64,000 bases of DNA from assembly GCA_016840085.1 (NCBI GenBank), contig JAEOTA010000006.1, positions 19,639 to 83,638 of the forward strand. The letters are read 5' to 3'. This stretch comes from Promethearchaeota archaeon. Lineage in GTDB: Archaea > Asgardarchaeota > Lokiarchaeia > Sigyniarchaeales > SOKP01. The notes under the pieces were generated by a model that worked only from the letters and a program-made list of their open reading frames with translations, ran no database searches and was not told where the DNA came from. Below, piece by piece: positions 43,595-58,500 of this stretch. The stretch's first letter is position 1; each line of letters opens with the position of its first letter. The position numbers and the translations under genes are program-made.

Positions 43595-46500
43595 TTATAT
43601 TAAATATAAACTATCTTCTATAACAATTTCGTTATCGGAATGAGCTGTATCGAAACGAAGACCTAAAATTGAATGAAAAAGCCCTGAAATCGACAAGAAC
43701 TTCGCAAGGCAAAAAGTCGCCAACATTGTATTAAAAATGCTAAACGTCATAAGTCCTGTAGTAGCGGGTTCAAATTGGTCAAATATAGCAAATTTGCCTG
43801 CCACAGTCGTCAAACCTCCCTTGACTTCACCAACATAACTCAATAGAACACCGATTCCAAGTGATTCTAAGATTAGTGCTGTAATCTGCCACGGCATACT
43901 CGCAAAATGAGCAATTCCATCTAAGAAAGGCTGGATCATATCCCCTGCCCAATTCTCATCAAAGTCAACACCAGCCAAGTCACCAAAAATGGCTCCAAAC
44001 GACATCGCAAACGGCAGCAATATTAATATGCTCTTTCCAATCCCAGATAAATCAAAGAGCCCTCCCATTAACGCAAACATTAATACCATACTCGCACCAA
44101 AGAGAGCATCTGGATTATTTATTAAAGCAAAAATATAATTTAATACCGCAACAATCCTAAATACAGCAATGAACTTCGAGAAGATTGCATTTCTCTTAGC
44201 ATTAAGGAATCCGAAAATACTGCTCATAGAGCCTAATTTCCAGTCTCGGAGCCCCATAAAAGAGGTGGCAAGCGTAGTCATCAACACAGTTATAAGCAAA
44301 TTGAGTGATACACCAAAAAGAGCCCCTGAATCTTCTTCTTTAATCATAGAGGCAATCGCAGTCATCTTGGAAATAGCATCAAAACCTAAAGTTGCAATAC
44401 TTGTAAGCATTGAAGCAATCTGATATTTTACATCACCACTTCTTTTTCCCAATTTCTGTAATCCTACAGAAACTAAAAATCCTCCTACTGTTATTATTGG
44501 ACGTATCATTCCGAAAGATTGCAGCCAAGAAGGAGCAGAACTTGAGGTTAATCCGCCGCCCCAGAATGTCTCCCAGAAGTGTGAGGCACTTCCAAAATGC
44601 CAAATTCTATGATTTGAGTAAAGTGTTTCTGCTTGATTAGCATCGTTATCTTCAACATCAAATTCAAACCGCCATGTACCTGGACCAAAAATCGTTTTAT
44701 TCCAATCTCCCTCTCCTGTCTCTTCATCTACATTCCATTCATATGAATAATCGCCCAATCCAGAAAGATCAACATAATACATATCAGCGTCGATATAGTC
44801 ATCATATCCCGCCCAAGCCATGTCCAAGGTGAAACTTTCACCTCCAATCTTAGTTAACGTCAGCTGAGGTGTGAATGTAAAGTTATTCGGAGTCTGTTCA
44901 TAAGTCTCTTCATGAGTGGCATCTTCATCACGAATCCATACCCAGAATCTTAGGAAGTCTTCGCTGTAGAAGGGCTGAATTGTCGAATATCTTCCATCTG
45001 GAAAATCTCTTGTAAGTTCATAGTCCCAAGATCTAGGATCCGTTAATTCCTCAACTTTATAAGTAATAATTTTGGGTTTACCGTCCTTCTCGATTGCTTT
45101 AATAAATGCATTATAGAAGGTCTTGGTGCTCTCTTCTGCGTATGAATTATACCCACTACCAAGTAATATGGAATTTTTACCATTACTTAGCGTTGCATTA
45201 AAATAATATCCAACATACGAACTTATTCTATTAAAGTCGTAATATTCGGATAGATTCAACGAGACAAAATATTTGGTAAACCATCTGCCATAATAGGAGC
45301 TTTCTTCATACTCGTCCTTAAAAGCAGATATGTTTGTCATTTCAAAAATCTCGAATGTGCCATCAGGGAATAGAAGTGTTATATCAACTCTATTTGGAAA
45401 TATTCCATTATCAACTTCTAATCCAGTGACCGTGAAATTTAATATATCTGGCTCCCATACAATTCCATCTAAGGGTTCGATACCCGAATAAATGAGATAA
45501 TCCCCAACTTGGGAATCATCAATTAAATTGGGACCTACTTCAAATCGAGTTGTAGTCGGCCAATAGACCACAGTGCCAACACCCTCACTTGGATCGTCTT
45601 TTGCTTCGAAATAATAGAACCATTGTCCTCCTCTTTCACTTTGGGTAAATTCTGTCGCAAAATCAATTGTTATATTATATTTAACACCTGTCTTATAGAA
45701 ATTTTTCGCAACATCTTCATCATTAAAATCATATTCATCATAGTCAGGATGTCTTTGCATAGTATAACTTATAGCATCATTAATATCTCCTTTAGGCGGA
45801 ATTAACCATACTTTTACGTACTCGGGGGGATCTCCGCCATCATCACTGTAGGTGGTGTAAAAGTCGTATTCTAAAGTATCTGTCTCATTAAAACCACTAA
45901 GAACTTTTGGTGGACCATTCTCAGATTCTAGACTATCAAAAAGATTACCTATATCAAAATCTATATGCGGAGCAGGAATATATAAGTCAAAATACTCCCA
46001 ATAGGTCCATTTAATCCACGATTCAAGTCTTAAGTCGGTATCTTCTGAATGCAGTTCAATAAAGCCGACCTTTGTATCTACCGCATAAAGGACAATAGGG
46101 TTCAGTCCCCATGCGTAAGTGACTCCGAATAACCCTCCAAATACCATGAGGCTAAGACCGAGAACCGAAATCATTCCAACGGTTGTCGCAATTTCTAAAG
46201 CAAGAAATATATAGATAAGCACAAGTAAGACAGCACGGATGATTAGCCACAACAATGGTCCTAAGAATGATAACACCGCCATCAATATTTCGCCGATAAA
46301 TCTTACAATTGCTGCGAAAAGCTGCACAATTGCCATACCAATCATATAAAATACATATATAACTGTCATAATTGCACTTATGAATTGTTCTGCTAACCAT
46401 TCATCAAAGTCATGAGGCTCCTCGCCTTGTTCAGAATCTATAAAATCGCAATACCATGGAATATAGCCTAATACTTCTTTATATAAGTTCATTAACGTTG

Positions 46501-49500
46501 CTGATGCTCCATTTTCTTTTGTTGATTGATATTTAAAAAGCTCAACTTCTTCTTGAGTTGTATCATTTACAATTACAATAATTAATAAATCTAATACAGC
46601 CATCGCGTCAGCTACGTTGATGTTATAGCGAATAACTACAAAATCAACTTCATCACATCCTTCTTCAGTCGTTCCATTCCTTCCAACAGAAATAAATTCA
46701 AACTCTTCTGGAACACCACTATATAATGGAGTCTGGTCCAGCTCTTCTCTTTCAAGATAACCATTAAGTTTTGTTTGAGTGAATAGACTAGTAGGAATGA
46801 GTATTGCATTAGGTCCTTCCTCAAAAGGCGTACCTTCAAAATTAGATGCATAATCTTGTACATAAAGTATAAAGATATTCATTTTTTCTTTTTCTTGATA
46901 ATGACCATTAAATACTGTATCATTTCTATAGATGGCTATAGTATTGGATTTTTCAACGGCAAATGTCTCAACTCGCACATGTGCTTCATTTTCATTGTCC
47001 CATGGTCCTGTGTAGGATACATCTATAAAGTCAGAATATCCAATATCACCTATTGAATAAGTTTCAGATCCTCCAGCAAGCCATAAATCCCATATATCGT
47101 TTCCAAGACTATCCTCTCGATTCATTTGCCATAATGAGAGTGAAAGTTCTATATTTTCTGGTTGTCTATTTATATGGTCATCGATATCTACATAATAATG
47201 CACACCCTCCCCCATGTTCCACATATGGAAATTTGATCTCCTGAAATGATCCCAAATTTTCCCAAAAGGATCTTCCCAAGACCAGTAATCTTCAGTTGCT
47301 TGAACTGCTTGACTCAAGATATAATAATCTTCTTCCCCCCCACTACTCCCCATTATACTAAATCTTATAACAATCTCTAACCAAGGAGAGTCTTCCCAAT
47401 AATATTGATTTCGGTGTGTAGCTGTCCAAGGACTTATTTTTAGCATCATATTTTTATTTGGATGGCGATCCTTATCATCACGAGCATTATCTCCGTCGGT
47501 ATCTTTACTCACAGGGTTAGTGAAAAAGGTCTGAGAACCTCGAGTCCATCCATATATTTCATTATAATCCGAGATAGTATCACCATCAGAATCGGCACGT
47601 AAAGGATCTGTTATCCATGCATCCTTATCATTGACCGAAGCTTGAATATATGTATCTGTTTCTATGAAGAATTTAGTTACATTGAACACATCATCATTAG
47701 TATTGTTATTAAATAATATGATTTCTAATCTATAATTACCATAAAATTGATTTATTGATTCATTATTCACATACTCCGTTAAATCCAAGAATTTATAGAA
47801 ATATACATCTGTATGATTAAAACCCGTATCATATTCTATTAATACAACATCATCAATTAAAGAACTAATATCTTCTTTTACAAGCGTAATATTAATGATT
47901 CCATAACCAAATGGAGTATTTTCAGAAATAATTTCAATAGTAATGTTTGCATCGTATACTCGTCCGATATCTGAAATAGCTATGAAGTAAATCTGTTTAT
48001 TTGGTTCCTCTTCTTCTTCCTCTTCCGCTGGTTCTTCTATGGGTTCAGTAGGCCATTGAACTACTGAATAGGACACTAGTTTCTCCTGGCCATTATCAGA
48101 TTCAGTAAAGGTAACTTGAGATGTAGAGCTAAGACGATAATCGATAGTTCCTCGTGGAAAGGCCGTACCAGTTCCGTCCATACTTGCTTGGGCAAACACA
48201 CTGGTAGTATCCATACTCCTTACCTTAGTAATATCCTCTGTCCATAAGTTTTCTTCTGAACCACCTGTGCTCTTAAAGAACCATCCATGTTGAACTGACA
48301 TAGGGGTTCCAGTTGATTGTAGATTTTCAATTATCCAACATACTTTATATCGATTCCCAGAAGTTGCTGAATTACGTATTCTCAAATGAGTATTGCTTAT
48401 TATTTCTACGTTATCGCCTGCGTCATCTAAACCTGTTGCATCATTATCTGTACGGAACTGTTGGTGCATGAATGCTCGGGTATAATTAGTTAAATCTGCT
48501 CCCCCTTCGCTTTCAATTGAGACATCAGCATAGGCGGTATCATAGTTGGAAGTTGTCCATGCTGTGCTACACTCAGTCGAAATTTCGAGTCTCTGAACAT
48601 CAGCCCAATTTAAACCCACAAATTCTACAACCGCATAGCTTACTCCATCAGTTGTAGAATCTGACTTCCCACGAGTGAACCTCGGTGTATGGAATCCACC
48701 TCCCAAATCGATAAGATCTGCAGTAAATAATGCTCGCCAAATATCACCTCTACCTGAAGTGACAGCATATTGACCTGTAATAAAAACCGCAACTTTATCG
48801 GGATTTATAATAGAAGATATTAAAGCCCCTTCACAACTAATTGTATCTCCTGAACAAGTGGCAGTTCCAACATCTCTGACAATAAACTCATTCCCACCAC
48901 CCGTCAGTCCTGTATATTGGATAATTTCCCATGTAATTCTGCACTCAATAGTAGTTGTGTCGAATCTCTCAAATGTAATTGAAGTTGCAATATTTTCTGG
49001 ATTTTGTATTCGAGCACCCCAAGTATCATGATTTTGATTACCTCCTGTGCTTATCTCACCCATTGCGGTAAATCTTGTGTCAGTTATACGGATAAACGCT
49101 GTAGTTGATTCAAGTTTATAATCAGAGCCTTCAATAATCGTAACAGTTGTATCTGATGCGCCAAAAGTTGTAGTACCACGAATTATCTTGAAATCACCCT
49201 CAGGTTGATCCTTGGACATATAGAAACCATACGAAAACGATGACTCAAATGCAACCATTCCAAAATATTCATCTGGAGAACTTCTTTCGGAATCACCAAT
49301 CTGATCCTCTTCTGCATTTGTGATATGTGTTGATGGAGTGAGAGCTCCATCAGAACGCGCCCATGATCCGTCCTCATTATTAGCAGTATTCTGACTTACA
49401 ACTATGATATCTGGAGCAGAAGAAAAAGATTGTTGAAATTGAAAAGCGTGACCACCATCATCAACTCCATCATTATTACAATCATTCTCTCTAATTGTTT

Positions 49501-52500
49501 CATATTTTACATTTTTTATAGTACCTATTCTCCCTGCCTCAATTGCGATCCATCCAATTGTTTCTTTTTCTGAATTTGTTCCTGTCTCCCCTGATTCCTG
49601 TTGAACTTTAAAGGAGGATGCTGACACATCACTTACAATTGACGCTTTAAATGCTTTATTATTATAGGTATTTAAGGAATGTAAGACAACAGGAACATTT
49701 CCAAATGGTGTATTGAAACCAATAATTTCCCAATTATTATACGGATTAGATCCTTGGTGACTTTTGTTTGTAAAAATTCTTCCTGCTTTTATTATGGCGC
49801 CATCAGGGAGCTCCCACTCTCCTGGCTCGATTGCAATATAATTAATAATTTCATTTGCATGACTATCATTATCTGGTTCTTCCATGAATATATTGAAGCC
49901 GGATGCTGTTACATTATCAATCCTTACTTCAACACTCTCATCTTCATTACGACTATTAATATAAGCAACTATTATAGGGGGTATTCTGTATGGGCTTTCG
50001 AATTCTACTGACTCGACTATAGATTGATCGATTGTATTACTTAGCACTAAAGAGCCAACTTCCAAATGAAAATTAAAGGGTGGAGTTATTATAGAATTAA
50101 TAGTAATGTCATTTGAAGCATATTCATATGCAAAATCAATAGTATTTTTACCACGAGTTAGAAGATCAATTTCAACACCATCCATTATGCCATCATTATC
50201 TGAATCTGCATCATTAGGATTTAAATATCCCTGAATATCAATATCAAACTGTTCTAACAAGCACCCTGAATTAATCTTGTCTATAGCAATGGTATATTGT
50301 CCGAAATAATTATATCCATTACTCTCTATTTGCTCCCTAAAATCAATTGTCTGGCTAAAGTATCGATTTCCTCCTGTCTCGCCTTCATATAAAACTAGGT
50401 TATTGTCAATTTTTTTAACCTGAATTCTTAGATTTGGCACATTCTGAATCCCATAATTTATAGTGTCATCTGCCTCTCCAAATGCTATTGAAAATGATAT
50501 ATGAGCAGAGACAGCTTTCATGAAGTATTGATCAAATCCAATTATTACCGATGCGTCTAAATCCATACGATTTCTTATTGATGTATGTTTCTTAATAGTC
50601 TCTGCATTATCAGGAATAAAATCATGATCAGTATCTGCTGATAATGGATTTGTTCCATCAATGGCCATCCCCCAACCCACTACCTCTTCGAAATCAGATA
50701 GACCATCTCCATCAGTATCAGAATTATCATAGTCAGTTCCAATGCTAATTTCCTCGCCATCTAAAAGCCCATCTTCATCTTCATCAGCTTTTAATGGATA
50801 AGGATCTACAGAATCGACTAATCCATCTACATCAGTGTCAGGGTTACGAGGATTTGTATCAGCAATAAATTCCTCGTAATCCGACCAGCCATCATTATCT
50901 GTATCATTTAGCCATGGATCGGAAGTTACATGCAGTTCGCCTTCTCGATCAGTATTAATATTCCATCCGAAGACTTCATACCCATCGGATAATAAATCAT
51001 CATCTGAATCATAATCTGCAGGATTAGTTCCAGCTGTCCTTTCCCCTATTCCAGTTAATCTATCAATTCCATCATATAATCCATCGCCGTCACTATCAGG
51101 ATTAAGATAATCAGTTATATTGTAAGTAAGCTCATATAGATTACTAAGTCCATCTCTGTCAAAATCATAGTAATCATAAATATGCTCTCCATTTTCAGCT
51201 AATTCTGCCTCAAACTCATCACTAAACCCATTCCCATTTGAATCAATAACTGAATATATGTAAAACGTGGCTACACTTGTCATGTCAGTGCTTGGATCTC
51301 GTACATCAACTTGCCCTTGATATATAGCAGTCTTTACAGTATTAAATAGAATTGAAGATCTATTTGCGGGACCGTATGGACCTCGATTATCGACACTCCC
51401 ATTGTGAGCAATCCTCCATGTAAACTCTAAAGTATTCACATCTCCATAATAATCGAAGGCATATGCTCTGAGAGTCAAGGTTCCTGAATCCACATCTCCA
51501 TGATACATATAATTTGTAATAGTTACAATTGGAGGTGTATCATCAACTATAATGGATATATTTTTATAGATTGTATATCCACTCTTGTCTTCAATTTCTA
51601 ATTTGTAGGTATATTCTCCGTCATTAAAGATTACAGTAGGTTTAGGATTATTTTTAAATTCAGTAATTTCTTGATTATACTGATCAAACCAAGTAAATGA
51701 CAAATCTTTCCGATCAAATAACGAATCTGAGACGTCTATGTCCAAAACAATTGCTTGACCCTCGATTCCATAAAATACACACGATCCTACGATCTCTGGA
51801 TATTTTTCGTGCACTTCAATTATAGTAGTATAATTGTAATAATTCCCATACAGGTCTCTTACATGTAATACAACCGTATAATTACCTGATTCAGCCCATG
51901 CATGGATTGGATTACGATCTACACTGAAATGACCATCTCCAAAATCCCAGAAAAAGCAATATTCCGCTTCTTGGGCGAATTCCTCTGAAAAATAGATCTT
52001 TGATTCCAAATATACCTGTTGATCTTCAATAATATAATCAGGAAGATCTCCAATAGAAATTGTGGGAATTGGATAAATAATTTCAATGAGTTCACCTCTA
52101 GTCGTCTGTAACGCACCATTGCTTGCTGTCCACGTGATAACATACATGCCAGCATGATCAAAACTTTCAAAGACACTATACACATTTCTATAAATAGAGC
52201 TCATATTTGCATAAGGAATAGCTTCCATACCCTGACCATCATAACCAAAATCACAGTAAATATAATAATGAGACCATGTATAATTATTTACCATCCAGTT
52301 TAAAGTAAGAAAAGAATCTTCTATACCACTGAAGAGCACCCTTGTCTTATATTCGGAAGGATGAATAAACTCATTACTTATGAATACAACAGAACCATTA
52401 TAATCGGTATTTGCTATTGTGCTAAATGGATCCCCAACAAGAACCCAAGTTAAGGATGTGAAATTATACAATTTTATTTGTAAATTACTTTGATTAGCAG

Positions 52501-55500
52501 TTGTATGAATTGAATATGTTATATTACATGATTCAAAAGCGTCATATCGATGAGGAGTCATATCGTTAAGAAATATTTTATACCTATCTTGAACTTCATA
52601 TTCCCAATTATATGTTGCAGTAATAGAATCCTTATAAAATTCAGTATCAGAAAATCCTGTAAAATTTATTCGCACATTATAGGTTCCACTCTCAATATAG
52701 TCTGTAGAACTAAATATAATAGAATCCTGGATATTTTCAGCTCCACCGACAGTAGTTTTGAAATACTCCCACACTCCACCAGAAAAATTATACAGATAAA
52801 CATTCGTCGATTCTCCCGCACGTGGTAAATCAAACTGATAATCAATGGTACATTCGTCAAAATATTCGTATCTAAACGCATTCAATTGATCTAATTGAAG
52901 TTGAGAAACAGGATAATATGTAAAATTATAGTGCCAACTTGCAGAAAGGGTATCCAAGGTGAAATTAGAATTTGCATAAGAACCAGGTGGATTGTATTCA
53001 GCTAACTCAAACCATATTTTTACTTTATATGTCGTCGAATCGACAAATGCATTACTCAAAAAGATTAAAGAATCAGAATAACTTGACCCAGAATATACTG
53101 TAGTCATTTGCACCCAATTACTGGCAGTATAATTCCATAAATAGATATTAACTGGTTCTGCCGATTCGGTGCTAATCGTGTAAGAAATAGTACATTGCTC
53201 AAATTGATCATATCGGAAATCGTTCATATTGGTTAAAGAGATCTCAAACTGATCATCCCATGTATATGAATAATCCCATTCAGCGTATAAGTCCTTACAT
53301 TTGAATTGAACTTCATATGGATCTGTAAATCCGCTAAAGCTAATATTAATAAAATATTTCCCTGAAGATTGTTCATAATAAATATATTTATTATCATAGA
53401 ATATAAACGAGCCTTGTTTCTCAATATGGTCATATGTGGATATATAATCAAGGGTATCCCATTGCTGAGTGTCATGGTTATAAACCAACACGTTAATCGT
53501 TTGAGGGTCAGAAGCAAAATAATCAGCCATATCTACAGCATAGAAGACTTCACACAATTTAAAATGAGCATCGTTATACCGAAAAGGATTCATATCCAAT
53601 AACTCAATGCTGAATGTGTCATGATATGAAGAATCCCAATAATATTCGTGAGTGAGACCATCATTCTCATTAACTTTAGAATATTCCAATAATAAACGAT
53701 CAAGTTCTAATTGAAAACTTGAAGTATGACTTCCTTGAAATCTGATTCTTACCTCGAAAGAGAAACTAACATAAGGAGATCCCGCTCCTAATGTAAACGA
53801 ATCGTCATTAAAATTAACTGTGTTAGTTACAGACTCTATCTCATACCAAGACTCACTCTGCCAATTCCAAATATCTAAATCGATATCCACAGCTACATTT
53901 GTTCGATGGGAATACTTGAGATAATCAACAGAGAGTACATCAGGATCGTCAGCTTTCATGCCTATTTTAACTTCAAGCTCATCGGAATAAATAGTCATAA
54001 CATAAAGAACGAGAAATACGCTATACAACCAATTACTACAAGGAAAGCTAGGTGTATCCGACATAAACTGGACTTGCAAATTATTTGCAGCAGTTTGACC
54101 TAAGTTTAGATTTGAATATGTATTAACCTCTCTATAAGGAGGATTTATAGGATTAAATGGCCAATAGACACTCTGCCATCCCAACCATGAACTCCCATCA
54201 TAAAGATTTACTTTCGGATATACCCCCGCATAAGGGCCCGCTTCTCCATAAGTTATAACCTCTATTTTTTGAATTGTCTGCCCTTGTAGATCGGGGTTAT
54301 CGAAACCAAAGGTCTCCAAGCTTCCTGAGGGATCGGGTCCTCCCAACGGATAAGTCTCAATAACATAATCACTCCCAGGTTCATCGCCATTATCAACCAG
54401 TTGATAATGAGGTGTAGCTCCATCCCATTGATTTGGTCCTGTATCACTATCAGGAAGGATCTCGAAGGTTGTGTAATCCCCAATATCAACTGAACTCATA
54501 ATAGAATAATCTCCATCGATAAACTCTAAATCCCCCTGACTTGTCAAATACATTATGGATAACGATTTATCTCGACCGACTCCGCTATTATATAACCAAG
54601 AGATTTGATCATCGGAAAGTGCATAATCATAAAGACGGGTATCGTCTATTATTCCATTAAAATTCGTGGCATGATCATTACCACGTGCTCCAATATACAA
54701 AGGATAGAGCGTCCAAAGATCTTGTAATGTGGCTTGTTCGTCAGCCTCAAGTTCACCATTAACATACAGTCTTATTCTATCAGTATATGTATCATATGTA
54801 CCTGCAACAAAATACCACTGCCCACTATTAATTGTAGTTGTTGAAATTATTTCTTCTGAACTTTGCCCTGATACATGAAATACATGTAGCTTGTCATCTG
54901 ATGCTACTCTCATACCAAATCCGCCTCTTGAAAGAATCCAATCGTATTTTTCAATAATAGAATGCTGAACACCCATAGCATCTCTCTTAATCCATGCAGC
55001 AAGTGTCCACGTATAACGCGGATCTATTGAAGAATCATGAGGGATGGAAACATAATCCGAACTGTCAAAATCTAAAGCCTTTCCAATTTTTCCGTTAACC
55101 CAAGTTGCACTATTGATCGTACCATCATTATCACCAATATAATCATAAGCTGTGGTTCCCTGTCCATAATCAAGCTTCCACCACCCGATTTCGGGATCGA
55201 TTTCATTTATTATAAAATCACCCGGTTGAGTTGGAACTTCATGAAATCCTGAAATTACAACCCCCAGCTCGCACTCGGTATCATGATTCAAAATATCTAG
55301 ATATACTCTCACAGTGTAATTGTTAGGGTTAATATATTTTTTATTCCAAAATTGAAGGGTGTCGAATCTTGATGAGTCAATAATATAATCATCATTATCA
55401 AACTCTACAAATTGACCTGAATTCCAATCTTTTAACGAATATCTAATGGTTCCGCCAATTCTTGTTACATCTGTGTAAATAAAGTTTAAGACACAACCAT

Positions 55501-58500
55501 CACCATCATAATCAAATGTTTCATAACGGAACTGAGTCATATCGGACAATACTATTTCATATTTAGCCCAATAGGTATACGAATACGACCAATGAACTTT
55601 CCCAAATTGAAATTCAACTTCAAATGGATTTCCACCTCCTGTAGTACGTAGTTTGTATTTAAGCCTTGGACTCTCATCGTCTTCTATATAATTCAAAGAT
55701 ATTGATGTCAGAGGAACTTCTCCATCCTGATTATCACCAAGATTGTATGGTCCGCTCCAATAAGAACTATGTATGTTATAGTGCCAGTCACCCACAGAAT
55801 AATCATATAGATCTACATAATATGTCTTAGCAAAAGAAGTGTGCCATTTTAACTCGAAATCAAAAGTTGCATGATCACGCTTAAAATTATTACAGCCAAG
55901 ATTCAATGTATGCTCAATACTTGCTTCCTGACTAGGATCGTAATAATAGTATTTATTAGTATTTATTCGATAAGTCTCCTGCCATCTTGTCTTGATCCAA
56001 TCTATTGTCATGGTATAAGGAGCATTAGGATCATTAAAATATTCTACTCGGGCTGTAAATAAAATATCCAAATCTTGATCACCATAACAGTAACTATTAC
56101 CAATACTAATATAGGACGTTTCATACCAAGTATCTCTACCAGGATCTTCTAGAAGATAAACTAGGTCATATGTAGAATCAGAATGTAGAACATATATTCT
56201 AAAATCTGGAGATTCTTTAAAGTAGTGTCCTTCAGGATTATAAAATATCTTAAATCTAACTTTAAATTCAACAGCAGTGGCTCGTGTCTGCTCGTCTTTA
56301 TCCAAGCCTGACAGTGGTACATTATATATATATTTATAACAATCTTGGTGGGGATATTCATTTTGACCCTCTACATAATTGTTGAACCTTTCTCCATATC
56401 CATCAATATAAAAAGAGCCGCTATCCCCTCCATTGTCTGAATTTATGACAGAAAATTCATATTTATCAGGGTCGCCACCTGATTCAGATTCAACAGAATA
56501 TTTTTCAAAAATTCTATCATTATCTTTATCATATAGAAAGAGATCAAATGTATTTATATCATCAAACCATCGCAGATGTATTCTGAACCAATCAGAATCA
56601 TGATATAAATTCGTCCAAAGTTTCCATTCCCAACCAAAAAATCCATGATTACGGTAATAAAGACCGTTTTCGTTAAATCTAAATTTTATATCAACATTAC
56701 CTCCATCGTACAATGTAAGTTTTCCATGTGCACCATTAGTGTAAATCCAGAACTCTAATTCTCCATTAGGCTTCTCCCCCACCGTTCTATACATATACGA
56801 GGTAGTAGATCCGGAGCCATCATAATAAATTTCAGCAATATATTCATGCCCCTCAACCGCTCCTGAATACACATCTACATAGCCATTTGCATCGGCACAA
56901 TTCCATCCATTTGGATTACCATTATCACCATAAAAAGATTCTCCAGGATTTCCAGGGTAATGATCCATAGAATGTGTCCATGAATCTACTATTTCGTCAG
57001 TATTACGAGTATAATAATAATAACCTGTAGTATACGAATTTCCAGGATCATAATACATCGAATCAGTTGATTGGTTGGTGATTGTGTCTTGCCAATGATT
57101 ATTGAAGCCAATTCCAGTATCATTACCATTTATAGTTATCGGTGGACCTATTTCATTCCAAGGTTGCACACTATCTAAATCATTTTGGCTATCTATCAAC
57201 TGGTTTATCGAGATATAACCACTATCACCACCGCTTCCAGTGTCAGAGACTTGATTCCCATAATCCGAAGATGAGCCCTGCTGCTCTGTATCCCCTAAAA
57301 TGGAGACAGATTCGAACACAAAACTAGTATTTGACTGATAATGTGATTTATAATAATAATCCAAATAAAAAGTAAGGTTCTTCATCATAAGACCACCATT
57401 ATTATTTATTAAATCAATATCAGGGCATAAATCCATAATCTTTATGCTCTCACTATCTTGTGTATAAAACTCAACTGATACAAAATGAGTTCCACCATCG
57501 TCATCTTCAGCAAATGCATCTAGAAAGTTAATTGCTTTTATGCAATCCAATACAGAGAATCCGTTCAACTGAGGTCCGTCGGGACGGTTAACCAAAAGCT
57601 CGATTATTTCAATCATTGGGTAAATAGTATAGGTAGTATCAATATATATTGGAAATTCGTAATCATTGAACTCATCAAAAGGAGCTATTTGGGTGTATGC
57701 GGAAATATTAGCATAAATTTTCCCTTCAGATTCATAAATATAGACATCATAAAAGAAAGTATCACTTATATTAAAGGATTTTATGATTGGCAGGGAATCA
57801 GTGCACTGAACTTCAAGTAACATATCTACTGTGTAGTTAAGATTGAGAGTAATATCATCATCAGAAGGATCCCATATCGATACACCTATATCAACAGGAT
57901 GCTTTATCGTAAAATTAGTCTCATCATACCACATAGGATTTAGCACTGTCTCCCAATACGCATAGCTGGAAGAATATAGACCACTCTGGATTACCTCCTG
58001 CTTACCATCTTGAAATTCTAATGTAATTGTATATTGCACAGTTCCGGAAATTGGAGAAGTTGTATTGACTAAAACGGTCCAATTCTTCAATAAACTTAAA
58101 ATAGTATCCTCTTCTTTAAAATTTACAATATTCTCTTCTGAACCTGTGAAATTAAGAGTCTTATAAATATATGGAAAGCTTAGACCAAATTTATCGGTAC
58201 CGACAATAAGGACAGTATAATTATTATCATAATATGGTGGACCACTTCGTTCCACTTCAAGAGTAATATTTCCAGTTATATCTGCTGAACAAATACTCAC
58301 TTCCGGTGCTACATTCAAGACGGAGACATTCAAAGAATCAAAATCAAATGCACCCTCAGGATCAAGAGCCAAAGCATATAATGTTCCATTATGATCATCA
58401 GTAAACGTATAAGAATTAACCCAACCACCCTGCTGGTATAGGGTTACATTATAAGGATCAAATTCAGGACCATTAAGATACCAATAATATTCCATCAATG

